Shown piece by piece: positions 31,668 through 43,770 of a stretch of 64,000 nt of DNA. Location of the stretch: NCBI RefSeq assembly GCF_036785885.1, contig NC_092323.1, positions 30,450,501 to 30,514,500 of the forward strand, written 5' to 3'. The number at the start of each line of letters is the position of its first letter. Position 1 is the first letter of the stretch. The translations under genes and the position numbers were made by a program. The stretch comes from Coffea arabica. Taxonomy: Eukaryota; Streptophyta; Magnoliopsida; Gentianales; Rubiaceae. The notes beneath the pieces are model-generated. The model did not search any database, was not told the origin of the DNA, and was given only the letters and a program-made list of their open reading frames with translations.

Positions 31668-33541
31668 TGATGCAAACTCGATTCTCCAAGGACCACTCGA
31701 GAAGAAATCGAATCGATCAGACAGTGGAAGGATCTATCTTGATTAGATTATGGATAAATTGGATGGATTCTAGACAATCAAGGACCGCTCGAGATTGAAT
31801 AGAAGGGTAGAATGACGCCACAATTCAACATGGTCCTGAATTGATAAGTCAAAACTTGAACAAAGGAGACATGACTCACTTTGTATCAAGGAACAAGAAA
31901 GAGAAAACTCTCAAATTTTATTTATAATTGCCTTCCTCTTGAAAATATTATAAGCTTGGCTATTTATAGCCTTACAACACTCAAAACCCTAATCTAAATT
32001 GGAAATAATACAAGTTTCCTTATTTGACTTGACTTCTAAACTTGACACAACTTCCTAAATAATTTTGGAAGCAATTAACTACTTTCCTAAAACTCTAATT
32101 CAACTAGAATAGGAAACTAACTCAAATAGGCTTAACTATGGTCAACATGACTTTAGCCTTTATTACTCTTATTAAGGACTCAAAAATAACTCAAGACTAA
32201 CTCTAATTAACTAACAATATTTGCTGAAAACTTAATTAAATAAATAACAAGAAATAAGCATGACAAATCTTCAATGATTCTTGAGCCCGATTGCACCATC
32301 AACCCACAAGAATGAGACTATAATCTAGACAAAAACGAACAGCAAACAACGAAGGGAAATCTGGATAGATTGCAACACAAAAACCAACCAACTTAAGATG
32401 CGACAAAGAAACCGTAGTTGCCGCAATTGTCTCTTTTTTTTCGTTTTTCTTGCTGCTCAAGCGATGGCCAACTAACGAGACAGATTTGGGAACTCAAACC
32501 AGAATTTGGACACCACAAAGGCACACAACCCATGGACAGATTTGATGAACAACTAATGACTCAATAACAAGAACAAGTTGCGGACAGATTTGATGGACAA
32601 CAACCACGCGCGATGGAAACACAAACGGCCAGCAACTTTGATGCAACCAAAAGATGACTAAACAGATAGAATATATTAGACAACAAGACACAACAACTAC
32701 GGATAGATTGAGGGCACAACTATGACCAGAAATTGGACGCAACAAAGGACACAAAGGTGCAGGACAGAATTTTCAACAAGAAAGTAACACGACTTTGGAC
32801 AGAATTATATATTTTTTTGTTAAACAATGCAGCGGAAAACACAAAACCCTAGACGACACAACAACGAAAACCACGGATATAACGAAAGATACCTCAACCT
32901 ATGATCTGAAGCCAACTGATACGCTCCTCGATCAACATGTTTCGAGACATGTAGCACGTTTGCCCAAGGATCTAGCGAGGTTGTCCAATGTTTGGTTTGC
33001 GGAACCCAAAACCAAGACGGACGACACGACTTGATTGAAGGAGGTAGAACGACGACTCCAATCGAGATGAATACTCAAGTGGATAGGCCGGTAGAACAAT
33101 CAAGGACAATCGCGAGATTGCTCAAGAACCCTTGCCAAGCAAGTAATGAAATTGTAACCCTTGAATGCAAGAGAAAACAATGCTGAATTTTATTATCAAA
33201 GTGTCTAACCTCAATCGTACATGAAGGAGCCTTTTTTATAGGCTAGAAACCTAGGAGCCTAATCCATTTGAGACAAGGATTTGCGTCCCATCTTCCTAAC
33301 ACTAGCAAGAGTAATTCAGTCAACACTTACATGAGTTGGGCCGACTTATTTAACTATACTAATTAACAAGACTAACGAATTAAAACATGACATCATAATA
33401 ACCAATCCAACTAACAAAACCAGTGGCTAACATTACTAGTGCTCGGCCCAAGTAGCGAAGGCCAGATTAGCAACTTCCAAGCCTTCAATGTTCCTACAGA
33501 CCCCTTGTTCATCATTTGGCCTCAAATCCGTGCACACATCA
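31668..33541 (-). mobile_element. Internally deleted gypsy element B2 (LTR-leader-LTR)
   Basis: The ends are TGATGCAAAC and CACACATCA. The flanks are TTCTG (31663-31667) and TCCTG (33542-33546), a 5-bp duplication with one mismatch. The left LTR is 31668-32301 and the right LTR 32917-33541, with about 615 bp of leader between them and a worn primer-site remnant at 32903-32914. On the minus strand both LTRs start TGATG and end ATCA, but their interiors are clearly different, more than expected for two LTRs of one insertion. There is no gag or pol. A minus-strand TATA motif (CTATAAATAGCC) is at about 31959-31971. It is similar to B1 and B3. Confidence 0.72.
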
Positions 33542-34837
33542 TCCTGACTTTTCTATAGGAAGTTATAGCAAATTTTTCAAAGCTACGCAGGGCTTCCTGC
33601 AAAATTTTTCCAGCAAGCAACGACTTTGGAAAACTAGGTTTTTTTCCTTTCTTAAACCTCTTTGTTTTGGCTCAAAACTAACACACATGCAAAGAAATAG
33701 ATTGTAACAAGTGTTTTGGGGCAAATCGTATGCAAGAGGAAAACAAAATTACTCTAAATTCACACCTCAACCATCATTCATATCATAAGAAAAAGAGAAA
33801 CAAAATTTCAGCGGCATTTCCTCTTATTTTTCCCTAATTTCCAGCCATTTTCAAGGCTTCATTCTCACCACAAGACAGTCTCAAATCAAGCATATACATA
33901 CCAGGCCACCAACCCACTAAATCAAGCATATACATAACATATAACCATCACATACTCAAGTTGGAAAAGTTAAACCTTAGGTTGGAAATTCACAACTAAA
34001 GCTGGAAAATTCTATTTTTAAGCTAAAATTTCAAACCAAAGCTAGAAATCTTCGTATCCAAACTTTCATATCCAAATCAAAGCCAGTGTCACACCCTAAA
34101 CCCGCACGCTCCCATCACGTGACATTCGCCGTATTCTCAAGTCCCGCTCAAGAATACAACGCAACATTTAACCAGACTAAAGTTTAAAAGTACTAATTAA
34201 TATAACTAAATAAAGTGCGGTACAAATATCATATAAAAGGTAGTCCACGATTATCCAATGAATTCGTACATTTATTCCCTGGTTGAAACAACGGAAACAA
34301 AGTAAATAAAATTAACAACTAGAAGTAGCTAGCCTGCTAACTTCTGTTGACTTAAAAACTAATAAAAGTCATCCTCAGGGTCTTCTACATAAATCAACTC
34401 ATACTCTTCAGAATCTGCAAAGATGTTAAAAAGTGGGTTGAGCGACAAATCGCTCAGTAGGTAATATCTACCCCTCTGTTGGACCATGCACTCGTAACTT
34501 TATAGACACATATATAGATATAAATCAAATCATTTGCACATCGTTCACATCCATAATCTTGAAAGTGACGTTGTTTATAAAACAATCAGTAGTAACGAGT
34601 GATGAGCAATTTAAAAGCATCTTATTGACAACTATACATGAAAAATCATAAAGTGATAAATCATTTCATATCCATTCATATGTCTCTTCATATCAGTTCA
34701 TAAATCATTTCATATCAGCTCATAACAAGTACATGTAATGACTGGCTACTGAGGACTCAGTCTAGAGATTAAACCCCTTCTAGGTGGGTGACTAATAGAT
34801 TTAATGACTACCGATTGGTCTTATTACATATATGGAT

Positions 34838-34915
34838 CAATCGTCCGGACTCTATACCAGGCTACCATGACCTTGTCAATCGGCCGGATTCTATACCGGG
34901 CTACCATGACCATTA
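34838..34915. repeat. 39-bp tandem duplication in LTR F
   Basis: CAATCG-CCGGA-TCTATACC-GGCTACCATGACC occurs at 34838 and again at 34877 with a few substitutions. Confidence 0.85.
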
Positions 34916-35396
34916 GACAGGACTATAGCCCCTACCATCTATTCCACGACTGTTTTGAGCTTTACTTGTCATAAATTCATTTCACACATCACATACATAG
35001 TTCTTTGATTTCATAAAAGATACAGCTCGTTTGGTATATAATAACATATCAAAATATTTCAAATAAGTCACATGATCCATTTTCGTATAGTAAAAATATA
35101 ACTTTCATAAATATCCAAGTAAAGCATTTAATCAAATACATTTCGAGTCAACACAACAAAATATGATTGACAACAAAAATTTCATTTTTGCACCTTTGAA
35201 ATCTCAGAAGGGTAAGTACCACCTACCTTTGTCTGGCTGCTCGAGTGGGGCTACCTTAGGTCTTTTAGACTTGTGTCGTACCTATCAAATGCATAGGTTT
35301 TCTAATTAGTTGATATTTCTTATAGATGCATAAATATACAAACTCTAAGTGAGTCAAAAATTCATGTCTAAACCATTATATGAACCCTAGCAACAT

Positions 35397-35495
35397 TTTC
35401 CTAAATTGGACAATTTCTATTTTTAGAAAGTTTCCTAAATTGGAAAGTTTCTATTTTTAGAAAGTTTCTTAATTTGGAAAGTTCTCCTTTTTGTA
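35397..35495. repeat. 34-bp tandem repeat, about three copies, in LTR F
   Basis: Units of TTTCCTAAATTGGAAAGTTT plus CTATTTTTAGAAAG start near 35397, 35431 and 35465. Confidence 0.8.
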
Positions 35496-35888
35496 AATTT
35501 TTCTAATTTAAAAGAAAAAAATTATTCATAATCATATTTATTATCTTGATTATTATCTTACTATACATATTTATAATTTATTATTATTCATTATTATTAT
35601 CATCATCCTCGTCGTTGCTACTTTATTTTATTACCATTTATCTATATATAATATATATATATTTGTTAATTAGTTACTATTATCTTGCGCTTTACTTCCA
35701 CTTTTTGTGCATGTGTGGTGTTATTATTATTTATGTATACATGTGTGTATATATATATATTCACTTACTATTATAATTATTGTCTTTGTTTATTCTACTT
35801 GTGTTTATATTCATATTTTTATCTTCGTTTATATCCTTAGCTTATTTCCTCCATGTCTACATTGTTAGTATTATTACTATCATTGTTT

Positions 35889-35917
35889 TATTAATTAATT
35901 AATTAATTAATTAATTA

Positions 35918-35963
<46 letters not shown>
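35889..35963. repeat. Compound microsatellite (TTAA)n-(ATT)n
   Basis: About ten TTAA/AATT units are followed by about fourteen ATT units without interruption. Shorter TA runs lie at about 35641-35662 and 35746-35760. Confidence 0.95.
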
Positions 35964-36238
35964 GTGTTATTGTTAGCATTACTATTATTATTACTATTAT
36001 TATTAGTATGATTTTAAACATTTCGTTTAACAATCTAGAACTTATCTTACATTGTCTAAATTTACCTAATAAGGTTAGATTAAGATGTTTTAAATTTCTA
36101 TTTAAATATCTTAGACTTAATCAATTAAATATAATTTTACATGACTAACCCTTTAATTTTTTCGATGAACGCCTTCGAAGCCCTAGGGAAGCCCTAAATT
36201 CTCTCTAGGCCGCTTCCCTCCTTGTCTAATTATCAGCC

Positions 36239-37579
36239 ATGGCTGCCCTTCATCCCATGGGTGAAGGGCACCCCCCACACCCCACGCCTTCGAAGCGCTC
36301 CTTTGCTGATATACTCTCTTCCTCTGCTGCTGTTGCTCCAATTTCCTGCCTCAAGCCCCGTGAAAACTACCGTGGTGAACCAGCTGTTTCCTTCTCTGCG
36401 GAGGACGTTCGCCTTTTATCATCTCCTCTAAAATTTGCTTTGATTGGGAAATTCTCCCGTGGTAGGCCGTCAATGGAGGGTCTACGGAAAGACTTCATGT
36501 CCGTTGGCTTTAAGGGTTCTTTCTCGTTGGGACTGCTTGACCCCAGGCATGTCCTAATCAGATTCGACCTCGAAGACGATTTTCATAGATGTTGGCTGCG
36601 TGGTTTCTAGACGTTCCAAGGCTTTGCAATGCGTGTGTTCAAGTGGTCTCCCACATTCTCTGCAACTATCGAATCCTCTATAGTACCGGTCTGGATCCGG
36701 CTCCCGTTTCTCCCTGTCCACCTCTTTGGAAAAGAGCCTTTGTTCTCCATTGCTCGATTGGTTGGTGAACCCCTGCGCCTAGACGCATCCACAGCGACAT
36801 TGTCGCGGCCTAGTGTGGCTCGCATCTGCGTTGAAGTTGATCTGTTACAGTCCCTCCCCCAACGGGTGTGGATTTGGAACGGGTCGACTGGTTTCTGGCA
36901 AAAGGTAGAATATGAAAGCCTACCAGATTATTGCGAAAATTGCAGGAAACTTGGCCACTCCGCCAGTTCCTGTCGATCGAAAGATCATGTTGTTAATCAC
37001 CGGGATATCCTGGCTACGCAACAACAAGTCGGGCCTGCAAAGGATTCAATCCCGCTGGAGGCGACAGATCAACCTAAAGAACCAGAGCTGACTATGGCTA
37101 GGGTTTCAGCCGAAGTAGTACATCCTGACACTGGGGATCAGGGATCCGCCCAACAACACGTCTCTAATGCGGATACCCAGGGACGACACAACTTAGCGAC
37201 CCAACCGCAGCGCTCTACAGATGCAATCGCAGAAGCAGCGGCTGCCTGCTCTGCCCATTTGGTTTCGGCAACGGTAGTGAGTAATCCCAAGGGGACCGAG
37301 GTTCTGCCCTGTCCGGTCCCCTCAGAGTCTCCAAAGCCTTCGGCCTTTTCGCCGATACAGAACAAGCCTCTTCCTTGCGACATAAGGGATGATCAATGCC
37401 TTTGGCGACGCAGACGGGAAACCCTTGACTCACTTTCGGATGCTGAAGGACAACAAAGGCCTGCTCGTCCACGTGCAGTTTTGACGGAGGACTTGGCAGC
37501 CTTCAAAAAGAGGATCGACCACCTCTTTCCGGTTACTCACAAAGAGACACAATTAGCCAAAAGGGGTCGGCGCAGATGA
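36239..37579 (+). pseudogene. LINE ORF1: DUF4283 domain with a zinc knuckle, one nonsense codon
   Basis: This is the nucleic-acid-binding protein that packages LINE RNA. The start at 36239 gives MAALHPMGEG. The N-terminal part resembles the plant DUF4283 domain (LKFALIGKFSRGRPSMEGLR, VGFKGSFSLGLLDPRHVLIR) and continues after an in-frame TAG at 36608-36610, a Trp position in relatives, with MRVFKWSPTF and PVWIRLPFLPVHLF. A CCHC knuckle CENCRKLGHSASSC lies at about residue 230. The tail is Gln/Pro/Ser-rich and ends with a basic KRGRRR. Without the single stop it would be about 446 residues. Confidence 0.88.
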
Positions 37580-37656
37580 TTCTGGAACTTGCCCAAAACA
37601 ATTGTCACCCGGCAGTCTTCGAAGGTAGGCACTGATTTCCCCTCATCCTTTACTTA

Positions 37657-40600
37657 ATGATTAATATGCTAGTATGGAATATCCGGGGAATTGCTGGCCG
37701 TGCCTCAATTCGCCGTTTGAAGAAGCTGTTACGTTTACATTCAGTAACTTTTCTAGTCGTCATCGAGCCGATGGTTGATGCTGGTCAGCTAGATGATTTT
37801 ACATCCCGTTTTGGCTTTCACCTTGGGGTATGTAACTCCTCCAATAAAATATGGGTAATGTGGCGGTCTGGCTTTGCTGTAAATGTTTTAGTAAATAATG
37901 ACCAACTTATTCACATGTAAGTTTGCCATGATTCTTGGAACTTTGTTGCTCACGGGTCCTTTGTTTATGGAAAATGCTCGCGAGTTGAACGTCGCGCCTT
38001 ATGGTCAGTCCTGAGATTAATATCGGAGGAAATGGGGACTAAGCCGTGGCTTGTAAGAGGCGATTTCAATGTTGTAGCTGCTGCTGATGAATATGCCGGA
38101 CAGGCTGTACAAGACTTGACCGCAATGGCTGAGTTTGCTGAATGTATATCTGCATGTGGTCTCAAAGAGATTCCCTTCTCGGGCAGTCGTTACACTTGGA
38201 CTGGTATCCGCCAAGGCAGGAGAATCTGGAAGCGTTTAGATAGACTCCTGATGAATCTGGAATGGCAACGTCGTTTCTCTGGCAGCGTAGTGAAACATCT
38301 TAATCGTGCTACCTCAGACCATAGCCCACAGTTATTGCAACTCTCCCCAGGGCTCCCCACTGGGCCGAAGTCGTTTCGCTTCCAAGACATGTGGTTAAAT
38401 CACCACGGTTTCCTCATGGTGGTTCGCCAGTGCTGGGATCAACCGACAGATGGATATGGAATGTTTCATTTTTTCCTCAAATTGAAACGTTTAAAGCAAG
38501 CCTTGCGTACTTGGAACCAAGATGTATTTGGTAATATTTTTGAGAAAGTCTCCAAAGCTGAGGAGGAAGTAAGGCTAAAGGAGTTGCAACTTGAGGTGAC
38601 AGATTCGGATGAGGCTCGAGTGCAATGGAGTCAGGCCCAGGCTGCACTGCTAAAACACCTAACTGATGAGGAAACTTTCTGGAAACAGAAAGCCAGAGTG
38701 AAGTGGCTGAGGGAGGGCGACGCAAATACTCGGTATTTTCACTCCCACCTGTTGGATAAGCGGGCACGGCTCTCGATCACCAGGATCTGCAATTTAGAGG
38801 GTGAGGTTGTTGAAAGTGCAGATGACATTGGGACAAGCGGCAGTGGTTTTCTTTCAATCGCTGTTAGCGGAGGTTCCACCAATAAACAACACTGGTATTT
38901 GTAGGCTGCTAGAGGCCATCCCACCTCTTGTTACCCTAGATCAGAATGCACAACTCATCCAGGAAATTATGCTAGAGGAAGTGCGGCAAGCTGTCTTTGA
39001 ACTCGATGGCCAAAGTGCAGCAGGTTGTGATGGATTTTCGGGTAATTTTTACAAGCGCTGCTGGGATATAATTGCACAGGATGTCCTCCAAGCTGCTCGG
39101 GAGTTCATGTGTGGTGTTCCAATCCCGAAGGGAATAGCGAGCACTCTGATCCTCCTATTGCCTAAAAAGGAGGCTCCGCATTCTTTTGCGGACTTCCGAC
39201 CCATAAGCCTGTGCAACTTTATCAACAAGGTATTCACCAAAATCCTGAGCAACCATTTAAAAGTTGTTCTCCCAACAATTATCTCTCTTGAGCAATCGGG
39301 CTTCGTCAGTGGCAGGGATATCGCTGATAATATCTTGCTTGCCCAGGAGCTGGTGAATTCCATAGACAAGAAGGCCCGGGGTCACAACGTCATTTTCAAG
39401 TTAGAGATGATGAAAGCTTTTGATCGAGTTTCGTGGGATTTCCTCTCCCGATTATTGCTTCAATTTGGCTTTCACTCCCACTTTGTCTCTTTAATTATGA
39501 ACAACCTCACATCTGCATGGTTTTCAATATTGGTCAACGGTCGACCTCATGGTTTCTTTCAAGCTAAGCAGGGATTGAAGTAAGGCGACCCGTTATCCCC
39601 CTTCCTCTTCATCTTGGTGTCTGAAGCTTTAAGCCGAGGGGTTAATAACTTGGCTCTGCAGCGGAAGTTACAGCCTTTTGCTTTGGGCCGCCACTGCCCG
39701 ACGGTATCGCATCTGGCTTTTGCAGACGATATAGTCATTTTTACTCGGGGGGACAAGCGCTCGGTGCAGTCTCTCATGGGCTTCTTGGAGTTGTATCAAC
39801 ACGGCTCCGGTCAGCGAGTGAGCAAGGATAAAAGTTTCTACATTGTCTCTCCGAAGTGTCCTCTGGCGGCTAAAAGGCTTCTAGCTAGGAGAACCGGCTT
39901 TCAATATAGGGGACTTCCTTTTGTCTACTTGGGATGCAAGCTGGTGAAAGGAAAAATGAGGATGGAGCATTTTCAGCCTTTGATTGATAGGATACAGGCT
40001 AAGTTGGCTGGATGGAAAAACCGGCTCCTGTCGCCAGAGGGACGGTTAATTCTCATTAAGCATGTGCTATCTTCTATACCCATCTACACTCTGGCCGTCT
40101 CGGAGCTCTCGCGAGGTGTGATTAAGAGGATTGAAAAACTAATGTCCACTTTCCTTTGGGGAGAGGTTGAGGGACGTGACAAGCGTCATTGGAGGAAATG
40201 GCAAGCATTGTGTAAGCCTACCCAAGAAAATGGCCTAGGCCTCCGTCGTTTACAGGATGTCCAGGATGCTTTTAGGTGCAAGCTATGGTGGAAAATGCGC
40301 ACTTCAGATACCTTGTGGACCAGATTTATGCGTGCGAAACATGTCGCAGTCACGGAGCATCTAACCACTGCTCCTGCCAGCCAGACAAGCTCAGCTGTTT
40401 GGAAGAGAATGTTGCGAGTTAGGGACTTCGTTGAGGAACATTCGCAAACCTTGATTAAGAATGGGAGTGCTTCCTTCTGGTATGACAATTGGATCGGCTC
40501 CGGTCCATTGGGCAAGCATCGCTTGCACGTCCCCTCCCCGAACCTCTGCCTTCGGGATGTATTGCACGAAAACATTTGGCACGTGGACCAGATGAGCCTT

Positions 40601-41779
40601 TCCAGCGAGGAGATGTCGCGTATTCACCATTCACAGGTGCGGCTCAGTCCGGGAGCTGCTCCTGACTGCCTAATCTGGTGTCCTACTTCACATGGGGGCT
40701 TCTAAATATCTTCTGCGTTGGAGAGCCTTCGTGATCACTCTCTCCCAATGCCTTCCCGCGTGTTGCTCTAGAATAAACGCATACCGCTGAAAGTTTCGGT
40801 ATTCATGTGGAGACTGCTTAATTGCATTCTGCCTTTCCCTGACATTTTGCAGCGGTTGGGCTTTAATTTACCCTCCAAGTGCCCTTACTGCGAAAGTATC
40901 GACACACTAGCCCATTGGTTTGTGGAATGTTCTTTGGCAACCCAAGTGTGGGGAAAGCTAGAACAATTGCTAGACATCCGGGCACCTTCTCATCATGATA
41001 TCATACTGAAACTTCAAGCCTGGTGGAGCAACATTTCAGGTAAATCTACCATGGCAAAGCTGTCACACATTGTCCCCTTATTTGTCTGCTAGGAACTTTG
41101 GAAGGCACGTAATAGGGCCATTTTCGATGCTACTACGCCGTCGGCAACTCATGTTGTGCGCCAGATCCTGCGTTTGATACATTTGGTGGCCCTTGCTCAC
41201 ACTCTCTCCTTGGCATGCATGGACGATGACCGGCTTCTGAAACGGGGAGTTGTTCCTTTTCTTAAAAAGGCAAAATCTATGCAAGTCCTATCTCTTGCAT
41301 GGGCTCCGCCTCCTGCATCTTACGTCAAGCTCAATATTGATGGCTCTTCAAGCGGTAATCCTGGAAACTCTAGCGGGGAGGGCATTATACGCGATCAGCA
41401 TGGCCACGTCCTTAGTGCTTTCTCCTCCTTTTACGGGTTTCGGACAAATATACAAGCAGAGGCCATGGCTCTTCTTGAGGGTTTACATTTATGTATCTCT
41501 TTAGGTATGCAGTACATAAAGGTGGAACTGGATTCTCTTGTTCTACTAAATGTCATTAATGGGGAACGCAGGTGCCCCTGGCGCATTGATGAGGTGATAG
41601 CTAGGGCTCGGGTAGCCCTTCGTCAAGCTTCCTTTGAATTAACACATTGCTACAGAGAAACCAATGCTGCAGCTGATAGCCTTGCAAAACGGGCGGCTTC
41701 ATCTGGCGACTCGAAGGTTTTTGATGCCCTCTCTCTTCCTACACTCACAACAGGTCTCTGTAAGCTAGACTCTAGGTAG
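37657..41779 (+). pseudogene. LINE ORF2: endonuclease, reverse transcriptase, zinc-binding domain and RNase H
   Basis: Domains in order: an apurinic-type endonuclease (MLVWNIRGIAGR, WLVRGDFNVV, RYTWTG, TSDHSPQL), a reverse transcriptase (FRPISLCNF, EQSGFVSGRDIADNILLAQE, LAFADDIVIF with the FADD pair), a zinc-binding reverse-transcriptase-associated domain (CPYCESIDTLAHWFVEC) and a C-terminal RNase H (LNIDGSSSGNPG, AEAMALLEGLHL, VELDSL, ETNAAADSLAKRA). Breaks are stops at 37918, 39581, 40703, near 40769 and at 41090, and a frameshift near 38820. In RT motif A the residue before MMKAFDRV is Glu where this family has Asp. Plant L1 elements with an RNase H tail are a known type. The copy cannot move itself. 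Confidence 0.93.
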
Positions 41780-43765
41780 TACCCCTACATTCGCTATGTA
41801 AGAGTGTGATCGCTCCAAACTTGTAAGGATTTATTTCTAAAAAAAAAAAAAAGATAAAATTATGAAAGAAGAGAAATGGAAAGGATTAAGGCAAAAAAAA
41901 AAAAAACCCTTCAATTCTAACAACTACTTTAAATTGGGTCCTGAATTTTAATACCCATGATAAACTATAAAGATGGACTAGTTATATTTAAAATTTATTT
42001 ATTAAACATTTACTAAATTTTATATTATATTTTGGTCCATGTCTAATTTACCTTTTTTTTCTTCCTCGGCCAACCCATGAAGTCAAGCCATGGTCGTCAA
42101 CAATTGCTGACGACCTTCCACTTCCATTTTCTTTTCGTTTTTTGTTCTTTCTTTGGTCTTGGGTTGGCCGAAAGGCCAACCGTTGACAATTCCTCTCTGC
42201 CGCCAGTAATGGCGGCCCCCCCCTTGCTTTTTTTTTTTTTTTTTTGTCTTCGGTTGCCCTTTCGGCCAACCTTTTCCCATGTCGCCAGCCGTGCACTGGT
42301 TGCGTTTCCTTTCCTTTTTTTTTTTTCCTCTGTTGCGTTGCTTCAGCAATGCTTAGCAAAACAGAGCAGCGGCAACCACTTCCCTTCTCTCCTCTTTTTT
42401 TTCCAACAGATTTGGGTAACCCTATTCATCCCATAATTAAAATCTAATACCCTATTCCTACAAATCCAAATATGAATCCTCCTAAATCTCTTATAGAAAC
42501 ATATATATCTATATATATATAACATAATACATATCCGTAAAATCTCTAGGACAATTAATGCAACTAATAGAACTTAAAAGAAAAGTTTCACGTGGATTTG
42601 GGACTTACAGGTTTGGGTGCCTAGTTGTCTGATTGATTGGCAGCGACGCCTTCTTCTCCTTCTCTACTCTCTGACGACTCTTGTTCTAAGGGGAGACAGA
42701 CAATGAAAGGGGGGAATGATGTTATTATTATTTTTTTTGTTGTTTGATAATTGTGCTAAACCCTAATAACCACCCACTGGTAGGTGGTTTAGATAGGAAT
42801 TTTAACTGTTGTAAATTTTTACCCTATCTTATCTCATCCTATCCTTCAATTAACCTTTTAACCTAACTTGTAATTATTTTTGCTTTTACCCATGGTAAAT
42901 TACCATTTAATTTAATTGGACAAAGATTAAAAAAAATGAGCCCAAAACCGTGGGTTTTACAGCTAGAAACTCCCAATTCATGGCTGAAAAATATAAATAA
43001 AAGCTGAAAAATTCCAACAACATCACAAATCCATGAAACCAGCCACAAAACTTTCATATTCAAGTCATATACCCAATAAATTGCAAGAATTGAAAGAGAA
43101 GCAAGTTCCTTAGCTTCATACCTTCAAATCTCCAAGGAAAAATACAAAACAAGGGCTTTCTTCCTCAAGTAATTCCACCAAAAGCTTCCTTCCAAGCGTA
43201 ACTCAAGGTTTTATGGAGTGGATTAAGGTTGGTGCTTGGTTTCTTAACAAATCAAGCAAGGAGATCAAGATGAAAGTTGAAAGTTTTCTCTCTTTTCTTG
43301 CTCCCTAATTTCGGCCAAGATGACAAACAAATGAAGGATTTTTTGGTCAATTGTAAGATAAAAAGGAAAGAAAAGTCTTGGTCAAATCTTGCTTAGATGA
43401 GTGACACTTGTCAAGACTTGGTTTTGTGGCTATCCCTTTGTCTCTCTTGTGTCTTTCTAATAACCAATTTATCTTGTGCTCCTCTAATACACTCTTAACA
43501 CTTCTAATCACATAATCCTACTAATACCAAACTTGTTCTCGTCAACCAAATATAACGTACACATCTCACTCGTCAGTGGATCTACCTTAATGTACTATGA
43601 AACTTAGCATGCACTAAGACATGAAAAGGGAATGATAAAAATCTTAACTTAACCTATAAAATCACTATCAAATTAAGGCAAACAAATAAGCAAGTAAAGT
43701 AAAATTAAAAGAAAATATAAATTAGTTTTTCCAAAACAAGAGAAAATTTAATATAATTTTCGGGT

Positions 43766-43770
43766 CCTCA
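43766..43770. repeat. Target-site duplication of element D, left copy (CCTCA)
   Basis: CCTCA precedes TGTGACGGCCCC at 43771, and the matching copy is at 52187-52191. The duplication is part of the end of LTR E (GGGTCCTCACA). Confidence 0.85.

Larger units (their letters stand above)
36156..41852 (+). mobile_element. L1-type plant LINE, nearly full length
   Basis: A non-LTR retrotransposon with ORF1, ORF2 and a poly(A) tail (A run at about 41839-41852). The 5' end is placed near 36156 because the AT-rich LTR sequence changes there to GC-richer leader sequence; the exact start is not proven. I could not find a clear target duplication: the sequence after the tail, GATAAAATTATGAAAG, has no obvious match before the 5' end. 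It lies inside solo LTR F. Confidence 0.88.
34087..42961. mobile_element. Solo LTR F (about 3.2 kb net) carrying a LINE
   Basis: It starts TGTCACACCCTAAACCCGC and ends CGTGGGTTTTACA. The flanks are GCCAG (34082-34086) and GCTAG (42962-42966), a 5-bp duplication with one change. Net of the LINE it is about 3.2 kb, without primer site or coding sequence, so a solo LTR is the best reading. Native parts are 34087 to about 36155 and 41853-42961. They contain AT-rich DNA, microsatellites and T-rich runs around 42225-42330. The ORFs there are low-complexity. Confidence 0.75.
30100..43770 (-). mobile_element. Solo LTR E (about 2.9 kb net), interrupted by two internal nests and by element D at its end
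   Basis: The left end is TGTGACGACCCCACC and the right end is CGGGTCCTCA at 43770, completed by CA at 52192-52193 after element D and its target duplication. Native segments are 30100-31667, about 33542-34086 and 42962-43770. The ends match those of the element D LTRs, so E is a relative. There is no primer site, polypurine tract or gag/pol of its own, hence a solo LTR. Its target duplication AAATC and the in-frame rejoining of Athila support the boundaries. Apart from the nested elements I see only non-coding LTR sequence. Confidence 0.85.

Noticed and set aside
41853..41875. Target duplication for the LINE
   Set aside because: GATAAAATTATGAAAG after the poly(A) tail has no convincing match before 36156, so none is annotated.
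42048..42447. Lys-rich and Phe-rich ORFs on opposite strands
   Set aside because: Produced by poly-T/poly-A runs in solo LTR F, with no domain.
30100..43770. LTR E as the 5' end of a complete element
   Set aside because: No primer site, polypurine tract or coding region of its own; everything inside is accounted for by nested insertions with their own ends.
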